16,240 bases of DNA from Actinomycetota bacterium (GTDB lineage Bacteria; Actinomycetota; Humimicrobiia; Humimicrobiales; Humimicrobiaceae). The notes below the pieces were generated by a model. It searched no databases. It had not been told where the DNA came from and saw only the letters and a program-made list of their open reading frames with translations. A program made the position numbers and the translations under genes. Of this stretch, positions 1 through 7,066 are shown piece after piece. The stretch spans positions 1-16,240 of the forward strand of contig JAMDDL010000190.1 of assembly GCA_023488645.1 (NCBI GenBank), read 5' to 3'. How positions within the stretch are numbered: position 1 is the first letter of the stretch; each line of letters begins with the position of its first letter.

Positions 1-51
1 GACGCCACCAGATTTATCAATATATCTTGAAATATCAATCCCTATTTTCAT
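1..51 (-). CDS. Glycosyltransferase-like protein, N-terminal 17 codons only
   Basis: This is the 5' end of a gene that continues past the left edge of the window. The 17 codons visible read MKIGIDISRYIDKSGGV. A short beta strand (KIGIDIS) followed by a small loop ending in GGV is the usual start of GT4/GT-B glycosyltransferases, which often open as 'MKIGIDxxxx...GGVGRY'. The start codon overlaps the stop of the upstream GT4 gene as ATGA, and a GAAGG sequence lies about nine bases before it inside that gene, so the two are translationally coupled. The family call rests only on this short piece and on the polysaccharide-operon context; a different sugar-metabolism enzyme is possible. Confidence 0.6.
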   Translation of the reverse strand, partial: MKIGIDISRYIDKSGGV

Positions 52-1508
52 AGTTTTAAACCTTCAATTAATTTATTAAAACCTTTAATTCTTTGATCCC
101 ATAAATAATTATTTTCAGCTTTTTTGTATCCTTCTTTGCCCATTTTTTGTGCAAGTTCCTTATTTTGCACCAGCTTTAAAATGTATCCTGCAATCATCTC
201 ATAATCACCAAACGGCACAAAAAAGCCATTTATTCCTTCATCAATTACTTCCATTACCCCGCCGCAATAAGCTGCAATTACTGGTTTTTCATGAAGCCAG
301 GCTTCCACATATACAAGCCCGAATGAGTCCGATTTTGAAGGCATTACAAATACTTCGCATCCTTCAATCGCATTATTTTTATCTTCCTCACTTGCATAAT
401 TTAAAATTATGGTATTTTCAAAAACGTAACTTTTTTGAGAAATCAGGTACTGTTCAAATTCAGCAAGTATCTGCCCTATAAGAACCAGTTTTATATCAAA
501 ACCCTTTTCCCATAATATTTTCATGGCTTCTACTGTATGATGAGATCCCTTATCATGAGTTTGAGTTGAAATCTGTAAAACATAAGGAGAATTAATATTA
601 TATTTTTCCTTAAATTTTTCTGAACCAATACTATCACTAATATTATTATACATAGCTTGTTTGTAATTATTTGTGTTGGAATTATCTAAGGTATAATTAA
701 CTACTTTAAGGTTTTCTGATTCAGAATTATCTGTTTTATAATTATCTGCATTAGAATTATTTAAATTAACAACATCTGCAACATCTATTTTCTTATCAAT
801 TCCTATTCCGCTTACTTTTATTTTTGCCGGGTTAATGCCATTTGCTGTAAGTTTTTCTTTTTCATAATTTGTAATAGTTAATATATAATCACAATTTTTT
901 AAAAGATATTTTCCTTTCTCATTAAAAAATAAATCAAAATTTTCATCTGAATTCGGTTCACCAAAATGAACAAGCGGCACAAGAATAAAAGGAATTTTTT
1001 TAACCTTTGCATAAAGATATGCAGGATAAATCAAGTAATAATGCGGAAAAACCCCTGCAATTACAAAATTAAACCTTTTAGACATAAAAAATGTGATAAA
1101 AAACATATAAATATAATATCCGGGAACAAAAATATATGGACTGCCAATTAAAAATTTTATAGCTTTTCCTGGAAATTTTGATAAAAACTTAAGGCATGCA
1201 TTTTTATTTGGAAGATGAGATATTTTAAATCTTCTTATAGTTATATTCTTTCCGATTTTTGCCGTGCTTTCTTTTATATATTTCTTTTCAGGGTAATAAA
1301 AGTAATCATTATCCCAAACGTTAGTAGTAAATACATCCACACGGCAGTCTTTTTCATCCAGAACTTGCGCCCATTTAAGAAACTGCCTTTCTGAACCGCC
1401 AAGAAACGGCCAGAATCTGTGAAGTACCATAAGACATCTCTTACCTGCAACGTTATTTAAATCCTGCGTTGATTTCTTTGTCTGTTTTACAGAGCTTTTT
1501 TCTTCCAT
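48..1508 (-). CDS. GT4-type (GT-B fold) glycosyltransferase with Asn-rich insertion
   Basis: Probable cytoplasmic glycosyltransferase transferring a sugar from an activated nucleotide donor onto a growing surface glycan. The N-terminal domain starts with CLMVLHRFWPFLGGSERQ (residues 25-42), the typical 'P..GG.E' acceptor-side motif of GT4 enzymes. The C-terminal domain has YVLQISTQTHDKGSH (309-323), the place of the usual 'vGr...KG' motif, then SDSFGLVYVEAW (392-403), the E-x7-E-like donor-binding motif in which the first Glu is Asp393 and the second is Glu402, and CGGVMEVI (415-422). The start follows a GGAG SD nine bases upstream and a 3-base gap from the GT2 gene. Oddity: between the two domains, at residues about 245-296, there is an Asn/Asp/Ser-rich insertion not expected in this family. 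The exact sugar and acceptor cannot be told from sequence. Confidence 0.88.
   Translation of the reverse strand: MEEKSSVKQTKKSTQDLNNVAGKRCLMVLHRFWPFLGGSERQFLKWAQVLDEKDCRVDVFTTNVWDNDYFYYPEKKYIKESTAKIGKNITIRRFKISHLPNKNACLKFLSKFPGKAIKFLIGSPYIFVPGYYIYMFFITFFMSKRFNFVIAGVFPHYYLIYPAYLYAKVKKIPFILVPLVHFGEPNSDENFDLFFNEKGKYLLKNCDYILTITNYEKEKLTANGINPAKIKVSGIGIDKKIDVADVVNLNNSNADNYKTDNSESENLKVVNYTLDNSNTNNYKQAMYNNISDSIGSEKFKEKYNINSPYVLQISTQTHDKGSHHTVEAMKILWEKGFDIKLVLIGQILAEFEQYLISQKSYVFENTIILNYASEEDKNNAIEGCEVFVMPSKSDSFGLVYVEAWLHEKPVIAAYCGGVMEVIDEGINGFFVPFGDYEMIAGYILKLVQNKELAQKMGKEGYKKAENNYLWDQRIKGFNKLIEGLKL
621..776 (-). repeat. Asn/Asp/Ser-rich low-complexity insertion inside GT4 gene
   Basis: This in-frame segment encodes residues about 245-296 of the GT4 enzyme. 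It contains two near-identical units of the form NSN-x-x-NYK (NSNADNYKTD and NSNTNNYKQA) separated by a more diverged copy, and at DNA level repeated AATTATAA / GATAATTC words. It lies at the junction between the two Rossmann domains, so it can be accommodated as a disordered loop. It probably arose by slippage or duplication of short AT-rich words. Confidence 0.65.
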
Positions 1509-1511
1509 AAT

Positions 1512-3191
1512 TTATAACTCCGCCAGTTCCCTTCTTAAATACTGGGAATCTTCACTTAGCAGTGCAACCTCAATAACAAACAAGTCATTAAAATTTTTTA
1601 CATATTCATTAAAAACAATATTATTCATCTTCTCCATATTTCCTTCAAGGTAGGCATCATCTTTATAAACTGGCTCATTTTTATCGTTTAAAAAATCACT
1701 ATTAAATGTAAAAATTACACTAATTTCTTTTTGCCCTTTTAATATCTCACATGGAATTTCTATAACAGCAGTATGCATCCTTTCCTGAAGTTTTAAATTA
1801 AAATTATTGCCTTCAATAATTACAAATAAATCCTGCTCCTTTTTATCATAAAGAAAATACTGCAACTGAAAATAATACTTGTAATTATCACCCCTGTAAG
1901 GATTTTCAAGAACCAGATCAGCATAATTAAAGAAAAATCTCCCTCTCGGATATCCCTTTGTTATAAGGCTTTTCCAGCCTCTTCCAATCCCCCTGTCATT
2001 AATTCCCATGATAATTCTGTTTGTTTTTCCTCCATATTTTTCAAATCTGTTCCATAACATATCAAGATATTGCATTGGTATATATTTTCTGCCTGAGTTT
2101 GTGGTGGTAGTACTTACCATTGCCCACATCTTCCTGGCTTTTTCTATTCTAAGCTTATCCCTGTTATCTTTTTTAATTAATCTCTTGCCAAGTATTAAAG
2201 GTAGTTTTGCCAAAAATATAAGATAAATATAAAATTCCCTGAAAAAATTTATAAAATCATATCTGACGAGCAAATCCTTCATAACAAAACCGAACTCATA
2301 TTTTGTAATTTCAGGAATTATTTTTACAAGAAATCCAATCGGGTAATTACGCAGTATAAAAATAAAACGGGCTCTTTTAAGATAAAAATGTTTCTTTAAT
2401 GACATTACTCCGCTTGAAGCAGAAAATTTGTGATAAACAAGAGCTTCTTTTACATAATCAACAGTGTAATCTGAAAACTTCCAAGTCCTGAAACAAAAAT
2501 CTATATCCTCATAATACATAAAATATTTACTTTCAAAAAAACCTACGGCGTCAAAAACACCTTTTTTTATAAGTGCAGCACCTCCTGAAACCGACAATAC
2601 TTCACCGCTTTCTGTGTGGCACTCTTCATCAATTTCAAAAAAGTCCCTATCCCATCCACTTCCAAAATAATTAACAAGCCCGCCAGTGCTATTGATATAT
2701 TTTGGCCAGTAATAAATAAGCATCTTGCCTGCAAGTATCCCGCAATCAGGCTTCTTCTCCCCATAACTTATTAAATTCTCAAGCCATTTTTCATCAAGAC
2801 GTAAATCGTTATTAAGTATCCCAAAGTAATCAATATTGCCATATTTTTTAAGAGCATATCTGACAGCTTTGTTAAATGCATCACCATATCCTTTATTGCG
2901 CCAGTTAATTAAAACTTCACATTGTGGATAATTTTCTTTAATAAAAGAAACACTTCCATCTTTTGAATTATTATCAACTACAAGTACGCTAAATTCCTTA
3001 TAGGTCTGGTTGTATATTGAATCAAGGCACTCCCCGATATAATTTATTCCGTTATAATTAATAATTATTAAAAGCACACTGGGCGGCACTTTGGATGCAT
3101 TAGGATTTTTACTATTGTCATTAACATCAAGAACTTTATTAATGCCAGTATTATTAATATTGCTGCTTATATTTTTAAATTTAGTTGTCAT
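1512..3191 (-). CDS. GT2 glycosyltransferase (rhamnosyltransferase/WbbL-like) with extra C-terminal domain
   Basis: Inverting GT-A fold glycosyltransferase, expected to act on a membrane-linked glycan at the cytoplasmic face. After an Asn-rich 37-residue N-terminal tail come LIIINYNG (41-48), VVDNNSKDGS (71-80) for nucleotide binding, GILNNDLRLD (124-133) as the DxD-equivalent metal site, VSGGAALIKK (201-210), and YYEDIDFCFR (226-235) with the catalytic-base region, followed by YHKFSASSG (253-261). These are the ordered motifs of the WbbL/rhamnosyltransferase subgroup. Residues about 365-559 are beyond the catalytic domain and look like a beta-sandwich: the segment GIGRGWKSL...RFFFNYADLVLENP resembles domains found in other surface-glycan proteins, but I cannot name a family. 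No strong SD precedes the ATG. The 3-base spacing to the GT4 gene shows one transcript. Confidence 0.88.
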   Translation of the reverse strand: MTTKFKNISSNINNTGINKVLDVNDNSKNPNASKVPPSVLLIIINYNGINYIGECLDSIYNQTYKEFSVLVVDNNSKDGSVSFIKENYPQCEVLINWRNKGYGDAFNKAVRYALKKYGNIDYFGILNNDLRLDEKWLENLISYGEKKPDCGILAGKMLIYYWPKYINSTGGLVNYFGSGWDRDFFEIDEECHTESGEVLSVSGGAALIKKGVFDAVGFFESKYFMYYEDIDFCFRTWKFSDYTVDYVKEALVYHKFSASSGVMSLKKHFYLKRARFIFILRNYPIGFLVKIIPEITKYEFGFVMKDLLVRYDFINFFREFYIYLIFLAKLPLILGKRLIKKDNRDKLRIEKARKMWAMVSTTTTNSGRKYIPMQYLDMLWNRFEKYGGKTNRIIMGINDRGIGRGWKSLITKGYPRGRFFFNYADLVLENPYRGDNYKYYFQLQYFLYDKKEQDLFVIIEGNNFNLKLQERMHTAVIEIPCEILKGQKEISVIFTFNSDFLNDKNEPVYKDDAYLEGNMEKMNNIVFNEYVKNFNDLFVIEVALLSEDSQYLRRELAEL

Positions 3192-3424
3192 ATTTTGTTA
3201 TTCTTAGTAACCTCATCAGTCTCATTATTCTCATTACTATCAATGATATCATGTATGGTATTGATAGTATTAATATCACAAATATCCTCAATATTATTAA
3301 AATTGCTTATTTTTCCTCTTATGAAGTTTATTTTAAATCTTATTTTATGCTTTTAATAAATTAGTTTTAGTTGTTTTAAAAATAAATAATAAATGAAAAA
3401 TTATATTTGTAGTTATTAGCAGCT
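3192..3424. other. Intergenic gap with Asn-rich open frame running into GT2 start
   Basis: This 233-base gap separates the wzt-like gene from the GT2 gene and is by far the longest in the operon. It has no convincing promoter or terminator. On the minus strand a frame is open from about 3349 to 3188 and ends in TGA that overlaps the GT2 ATG. Its conceptual product is Asn/Asp/Ile-rich (for example NFNNIEDICDINTINT and DSNENNETDEV), the same composition as the first 35 residues of GT2, but it has no ATG, GTG or TTG start. It could be the frameshifted front of a longer N-terminal tail, or simple low-complexity DNA. Confidence 0.45.
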
Positions 3425-4897
3425 TTAAATTTTTTCAATAGCCATTTCTGAATTTAAATCAGCAATACCTTCAGCTTTATTATGTTTAATTACATTTATA
3501 GTAAGCATATTATTTACCCAATCACAATAAGTTCTGAAATCTTTATATCCTACAGCGGGAGAAGCATAATAAACCCCACCCATTAAAATAATCTTCTGCC
3601 TGAACACTATCCTTACCTTATCTCCGGGTTTGAAAGTTCCAACAGTTATATTATTCAATCTGTTGTTTGTGCCATAAACAGTATTTCCCTTAAAATCAAT
3701 TATTCTTATTCCAAATATAGGATTTTCTACTTCAGCCTTAAAAACAGCATCAAATTCAATAGTAACCTCATCCCCATATTTACAGTAATCAATTAAATTC
3801 CCTTGCTTGTCAAGAAGTCTTATCTCTTCGATTTCAGCATCTCCTGAGCCAAACCTGTTAATGACATTACTGTTTGCGCCAAGATTGGTCATGGCAAGCC
3901 TGTCAATATCTTCGCCGCTAATTACTTTCCGGTTATTCTCAATAATAGTTTGAAATATCTTCTTTCTTTCCTCCTTTTGCTGCTCATGAGCCCTCTCTAT
4001 TTCAATATTTTCAACATAAGAACGGTAAGAGCTTACCACTGCAACAGGACCGCCGATTTGTTCAATTCTGCCATTTTTTAAAAATATAACCCTGTTACAT
4101 AAATCCTGAATGGTGCCCAGATCATGAGAAACAATTATTATAGTTTTACCCTGTTTGATAAAATCATATATCACTTTGTAGCATTTTGCCTGAAAAGCCT
4201 GGTCCCCGACAGCCAGCACTTCATCAACAAGCAGTATGTCGGGATTAACATTTATTGCAACAGAAAACCCGAGCCTCATATACATTCCTGAAGAATAATT
4301 CTTAACCGGCATATCAATGAATTTTTCAAGCTCAGAAAATTCAACAATCTCATTAAATTTCTTTTCAATATTGCGCCTCTTCATGCCAAGAATAGCAGCA
4401 TTTATAAAGATATTTTCACGTCCTGTTAAATCAGGATGAAACCCTGCCCCAAGCTCAAGAAGGGCTGAAACAGTTCCGTTAACTTTTACCTCGCCCTTTG
4501 TTGGCTGTAAAATCCTTGATATTAATTTTAACAATGTACTTTTACCTGAACCATTAGGACCAATAATTCCAATAGTCTCACCATGATTTACATTAAAAGA
4601 AACATCATCAAGAGCAAGAAACTCAATAAACTTAGTTCTTCTTAGATGAATAATTGTTTCTTTAAGGCTTGGGTTTTTTTCGTAATGAATTCTGTACCTT
4701 TTTGTAACATTATTAACTTCAACAGCATAATCGCTTATGCTGACATCTTTAACCCTTGTGATTTTATCAGCTACCCCAAACTTTTCGGACTTCTCAAAAA
4801 TTTCAGACTTTTTATTATAAGTTTGATTATATACCAAGCCTGTTTGTTGTTTCTGTTTGTCTGCCTGCAATTCAGGCTGTCTGATTTTTTCTGCCAT
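3425..4897 (-). CDS. wzt: ABC transporter ATPase for polysaccharide export with Wzt-type C-terminal domain
   Basis: Cytoplasmic ATPase of an ABC-2 polysaccharide exporter. The ABC domain spans about residues 58-295: Walker A GPNGSGKS (113-120), the family-typical LLELGAGFHPDLTGREN (147-162), signature YSSGMYMRLGFSVAI (201-215), Walker B ILLVDEVLAVGD (221-232) and the switch His258 in SHD. Residues about 353-470 form a separate beta domain (EIEEIRLLDKQG, YGDEVTIEFDAVF, GVYYASPAVG) that matches the Wzt C-terminal carbohydrate-binding domain, which in characterised systems recognises the finished or capped glycan chain before export. A Gln/Lys-rich extension of about 55 residues precedes the ABC domain and is unusual. 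The SD AAGGAG is ten bases before the ATG; the permease gene ends 15 bases upstream. In Gram-positive nomenclature the equivalent would be TagH-like. Confidence 0.95.
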   Translation of the reverse strand: MAEKIRQPELQADKQKQQTGLVYNQTYNKKSEIFEKSEKFGVADKITRVKDVSISDYAVEVNNVTKRYRIHYEKNPSLKETIIHLRRTKFIEFLALDDVSFNVNHGETIGIIGPNGSGKSTLLKLISRILQPTKGEVKVNGTVSALLELGAGFHPDLTGRENIFINAAILGMKRRNIEKKFNEIVEFSELEKFIDMPVKNYSSGMYMRLGFSVAINVNPDILLVDEVLAVGDQAFQAKCYKVIYDFIKQGKTIIIVSHDLGTIQDLCNRVIFLKNGRIEQIGGPVAVVSSYRSYVENIEIERAHEQQKEERKKIFQTIIENNRKVISGEDIDRLAMTNLGANSNVINRFGSGDAEIEEIRLLDKQGNLIDYCKYGDEVTIEFDAVFKAEVENPIFGIRIIDFKGNTVYGTNNRLNNITVGTFKPGDKVRIVFRQKIILMGGVYYASPAVGYKDFRTYCDWVNNMLTINVIKHNKAEGIADLNSEMAIEKI

Positions 4898-4912
4898 ATT
4901 TATTAATTCTCC

Positions 4913-5686
4913 TTAAATCTCCTCTGCAAACCTTGGTTCAAGCTTTTTAAATACAAAATAGCCTGTAAAAAATATTAAAAGAATAATTGCAGCGCACGTT
5001 ACAACCATAAACCAGTTAGGCCAAAGCAGCCCATCCGGATATTTAACATGATAAAACATATTTCTATACATTGAAGTAATTGTTGTCATTGGATTAAACC
5101 TTAAAATTACCTGAAATTTTGGCGGAACCATACTCAGAGGATAAATTATCGGCGTTCCGAAAAACCAGATCATTATAAGGATATTTATAAGATGAGATAA
5201 ATCTCTAAAAAATACATTTAAAGCCGACACCAGAAGTGTCAGCCCTGCAACCAGAAGAAACTCTGCAATAACTAATACAGGAAACCAGTATAAAAATATG
5301 TAAAATTTATATCCAAGAATAATAAGCACAATCATTAATGCAGACAGCTCCAGAAAAAAATTAAAAAGATTAGCAAAAACAACAGACAGCGGAATAATTT
5401 CCCTCGGGAAATAAATCTTATTTACAAGATTACTGTTTGCGACAATGCAGTTTGCCCCGTAACTTACAGAGTTTGAAAGAAAATTCCATGAAAGAAGCGC
5501 ACTAATTAAAAAAACTGCATAATCCTTTACTCCAAGCCTCATGACAAATGAAAATACAAATGTATATACCACCATAGTAAGAAGAGGATTAAGCAGCGAC
5601 CAGAAAAATCCTAAAAATGAACCTCTGTATTTTACCTTAAGTTCTTTTTTTGTCAGGCTGAATATAAGCTCATGATAAGAAAACAA
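4913..5686 (-). CDS. wzm: ABC-2 type polysaccharide export permease
   Basis: Integral-membrane permease that partners the ATPase next to it to move a lipid-linked polysaccharide across the cytoplasmic membrane. The N-terminal amphipathic segment TKKELKVKYRGSFLGFFWSLLNPL (residues 12-35; compare 'KRDLKVRYKqSvLGvaWallqPl') is diagnostic of the Wzm/TagG family. Six hydrophobic stretches follow, at roughly residues 34-52, 58-72, 100-127, 130-158, 165-187 and 226-248. The length of 257 residues is typical. The start is uncertain: the codon used here is TTG with only a weak SD. The same frame stays open upstream as far as a TAG at 5749-5747 and contains no ATG, but a good GGGAG lies at 5742-5738, so initiation at an ATT or ATC just after it would give a longer N-terminus. 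It is the first gene of the export operon. Confidence 0.93.
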   Translation of the reverse strand: MFSYHELIFSLTKKELKVKYRGSFLGFFWSLLNPLLTMVVYTFVFSFVMRLGVKDYAVFLISALLSWNFLSNSVSYGANCIVANSNLVNKIYFPREIIPLSVVFANLFNFFLELSALMIVLIILGYKFYIFLYWFPVLVIAEFLLVAGLTLLVSALNVFFRDLSHLINILIMIWFFGTPIIYPLSMVPPKFQVILRFNPMTTITSMYRNMFYHVKYPDGLLWPNWFMVVTCAAIILLIFFTGYFVFKKLEPRFAEEI

Positions 5687-5737
5687 ATTCTTAAAATCTG
5701 CAATAGCATTAGCGTTAACGTTAGTCTTGATATTAAT

Positions 5738-5791
5738 CTCCCGGCTCTATTAACATAATAATCATAATCCTTAAAACTTTTGTATATTATA
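5738..5791 (-). promoter_or_regulatory. Candidate promoter and leader of the polysaccharide operon
   Basis: A perfect -10 box TATAAT lies at 5791-5786 on the minus strand, inside GATATAATATAC; the -35 region is weak and AT-rich. The leader then contains AAGG followed by a possible ten-codon peptide (MIIMLIEPGD) whose end overlaps the GGGAG at 5742-5738. The peptide could couple translation to the permease start, but this is only a reading of the sequence. Confidence 0.4.
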
Positions 5792-5839
5792 TCATTTAAA
5801 AAAAATTAATTAATAGATAAAAGCACGGTCTTTTAATGA

Positions 5840-6133
5840 TTATTTATTTATTAATACCTTATCTTTTTCCACCAGTTTTCCAGCTGTATACTTATGAATA
5901 AGACTTGATATTAAAGTCTGATATGGAATACCCTCTTCAAGTGCTTTTCTCTGAATAGATTCAAGGTCTTTTTGGGATATGCGTATATTTATTCTTCTAT
6001 TTTTTAGATGAGTTGCCTTAGCATATTCCACATGTTTTTTTATTTCTGCTTCCATATCAGGTATTTCTGTGAACTCATTTTTTTCATAGGAATTTAATAT
6101 TTCTTTTTCTTCATTACTTAATCTATTTTTCAT
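5840..6133 (-). CDS. CopG-family (BrnT-associated) antitoxin, now without an intact toxin
   Basis: Probable DNA-binding antitoxin of a type II toxin-antitoxin module. The N-terminal half (LSNEEKEILNSYEKNEF...EAEIKKHVEYAKAT) and C-terminal half (RINIRISQKDLESIQRKALEEGIPYQTLISSLIHKY, residues about 47-82) match the CopG antitoxin family that is usually encoded just downstream of a BrnT toxin; the second half is the ribbon-helix-helix. A strong SD, GGAGG, sits seven bases before the ATG. The gene begins inside the end of another reading frame that looks like the C-terminus of BrnT (see the remnant at 6123-6200), which is the normal order and overlap, but the rest of the toxin is missing. It is either a lone antitoxin or may be read through from the vapBC genes upstream. 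Confidence 0.85.
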   Translation of the reverse strand: MKNRLSNEEKEILNSYEKNEFTEIPDMEAEIKKHVEYAKATHLKNRRINIRISQKDLESIQRKALEEGIPYQTLISSLIHKYTAGKLVEKDKVLINK

Positions 6134-6200
6134 CTCTTACCTCCAGGTATTTCTTAGTAGCTTTTCGGCTAGGAATAATTGTTTTTAAAAATGAACCCAC
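6123..6200 (-). pseudogene. Remnant of a BrnT-like toxin gene (C-terminal tail only)
   Basis: In the minus-strand frame that ends at TAG 6125-6123, the sequence reads FLKTIIPSRKATKKYLE followed by VRDEK. BrnT toxins characteristically end in 'RIISARKATKKE...', so IIPSRKATKK is a good match to that tail. The frame overlaps the antitoxin start by 11 bases, as real brnT genes do. Upstream the frame runs straight into the end of the vapC-1 gene in another frame, with no catalytic part of BrnT. The toxin body has apparently been deleted, possibly when the vapBC unit was joined here. The identification rests on about ten residues. Confidence 0.5.
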
Positions 6201-6214
6201 TAACAGTTCAGCTT

Positions 6215-6709
6215 TTAAAAACTGGAATAATCTGAAAGAAAAATAATATTACCCATGTCTTTTACCCTGTCCAATAATTTCTTATCAGCAGTAATAAGTT
6301 GAATATTAAGTAATTTTGCTAATGATAAATATATGGAATCATAAATTGTAATATTTTTTTCATATCTTAAAACGACTGATTCTTCAAATAATTTTCTGGA
6401 AATTCTTATAAATTTTATATCAAGCAGATACAAACTGCCTACAGCTTTTAAAGTTCTATCGCAGTCAAAATTGGGATTATATGATAATGCATTAGAAATC
6501 TCAGCAATTAAAATATCAGGGGCAATTAAATAAATCTTTTTATTTAAGTAATCATTTCTTAATAATTCTGCTTTATTTAAATTATTTTCATTTACATCTG
6601 AAAACCATTTGATTACGACAGATGCATCTATGATATAAGTTTTAACTACCTCATTTATACAAGAATTCCCTAATTCATCATCCGGATTCACGCCATTTTC
6701 TAATTTCAA
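6215..6709 (-). CDS. vapC: VapC-type PIN-domain ribonuclease toxin (module 1)
   Basis: PIN-domain endoribonuclease, expected to cleave RNA (often tRNA or rRNA) and arrest growth when freed from its antitoxin. The acidic Mg-binding residues are in place: Asp28 in YIIDASVVIKWF, Glu70 in PDILIAEISNAL, Asp124 in ITIYDSIYLSLA and Asp142 in LITADKKLL. The length fits the family once the N-terminal tail is discounted. The first codon taken here is TTG with a GGAG only a few bases upstream; an in-frame GTG at 6691-6689 is an alternative, and no ATG is available before the PIN core. It overlaps the antitoxin gene by 32 bases, longer than usual, so coupled translation is likely. It is complete at its C-terminus, although its stop directly abuts the brnT remnant. 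Confidence 0.88.
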   Translation of the reverse strand: MKLENGVNPDDELGNSCINEVVKTYIIDASVVIKWFSDVNENNLNKAELLRNDYLNKKIYLIAPDILIAEISNALSYNPNFDCDRTLKAVGSLYLLDIKFIRISRKLFEESVVLRYEKNITIYDSIYLSLAKLLNIQLITADKKLLDRVKDMGNIIFLSDYSSF

Positions 6710-6935
6710 CTACTCCATCCCATCCTTTTGAATATTTTTTCAGCTCATTCTGAATTTTTATTGCCTTTAATATATTTTGTTTCCTTTTCAAATCCGATTT
6801 TTGTTTTTCAAATTCATTCTTATAAATTTGAATTGCTTCTCTGATAATTTTACTCCTGTTCTGATTTTGACTTTTACTTAAATAATCCAAATCCTTTAGG
6901 GATTCTTCATCCATACTTAAATTAATTCTTAACAT
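6678..6935 (-). CDS. vapB: Ribbon-helix-helix antitoxin (module 1)
   Basis: Antitoxin to the overlapping PIN toxin. The N-terminus MLRINLSMDEESLKDLDYLSKSQNQNRSKIIREAI (residues 1-36) is a ribbon-helix-helix fold: a short beta strand for operator binding, then two helices with the NRSKIIREA turn. A charged coiled middle (EFEKQKSDLKRKQNILK) leads to a C-terminal segment ending GWDGVVEIRKWRESG, which looks like the toxin-wrapping tail seen in many VapB proteins. The start has a good SD (AGAGGT) six bases upstream, and a TATAAT lies about 45 bases before the ATG, so this gene leads its own operon and probably represses it. Confidence 0.86.
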   Translation of the reverse strand: MLRINLSMDEESLKDLDYLSKSQNQNRSKIIREAIQIYKNEFEKQKSDLKRKQNILKAIKIQNELKKYSKGWDGVVEIRKWRESG

Positions 6936-6946
6936 TTTTATACCTC

Positions 6947-6985
6947 TTGTACAAAATTACACACACATTATTTAAGATTATTATA
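6947..6985 (-). promoter_or_regulatory. Promoter of vapBC module 1, with small palindrome
   Basis: A perfect -10 TATAAT lies at 6985-6980 on the minus strand; no good -35 is seen. The 8-base palindrome TTGTACAA at 6947-6954 lies immediately upstream of the SD (6946-6941) and could be an autoregulatory site, but 8 bases alone is weak evidence. Confidence 0.4.
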
Positions 6986-7066
6986 TCATTAATATGGTTA
7001 TTTATACACAATAAATTTGTTTGGAAATTTGTTTGACTTTGAGGTTCGGGAATTTAATGTCTGCAA

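Noticed and set aside
7010..7034. Short direct repeat AATTTGTTTG in the gap after vapC module 2
   Set aside because: Two copies of 10 AT-rich bases, 12 bases apart, with no link to a promoter, target-site duplication or element end.
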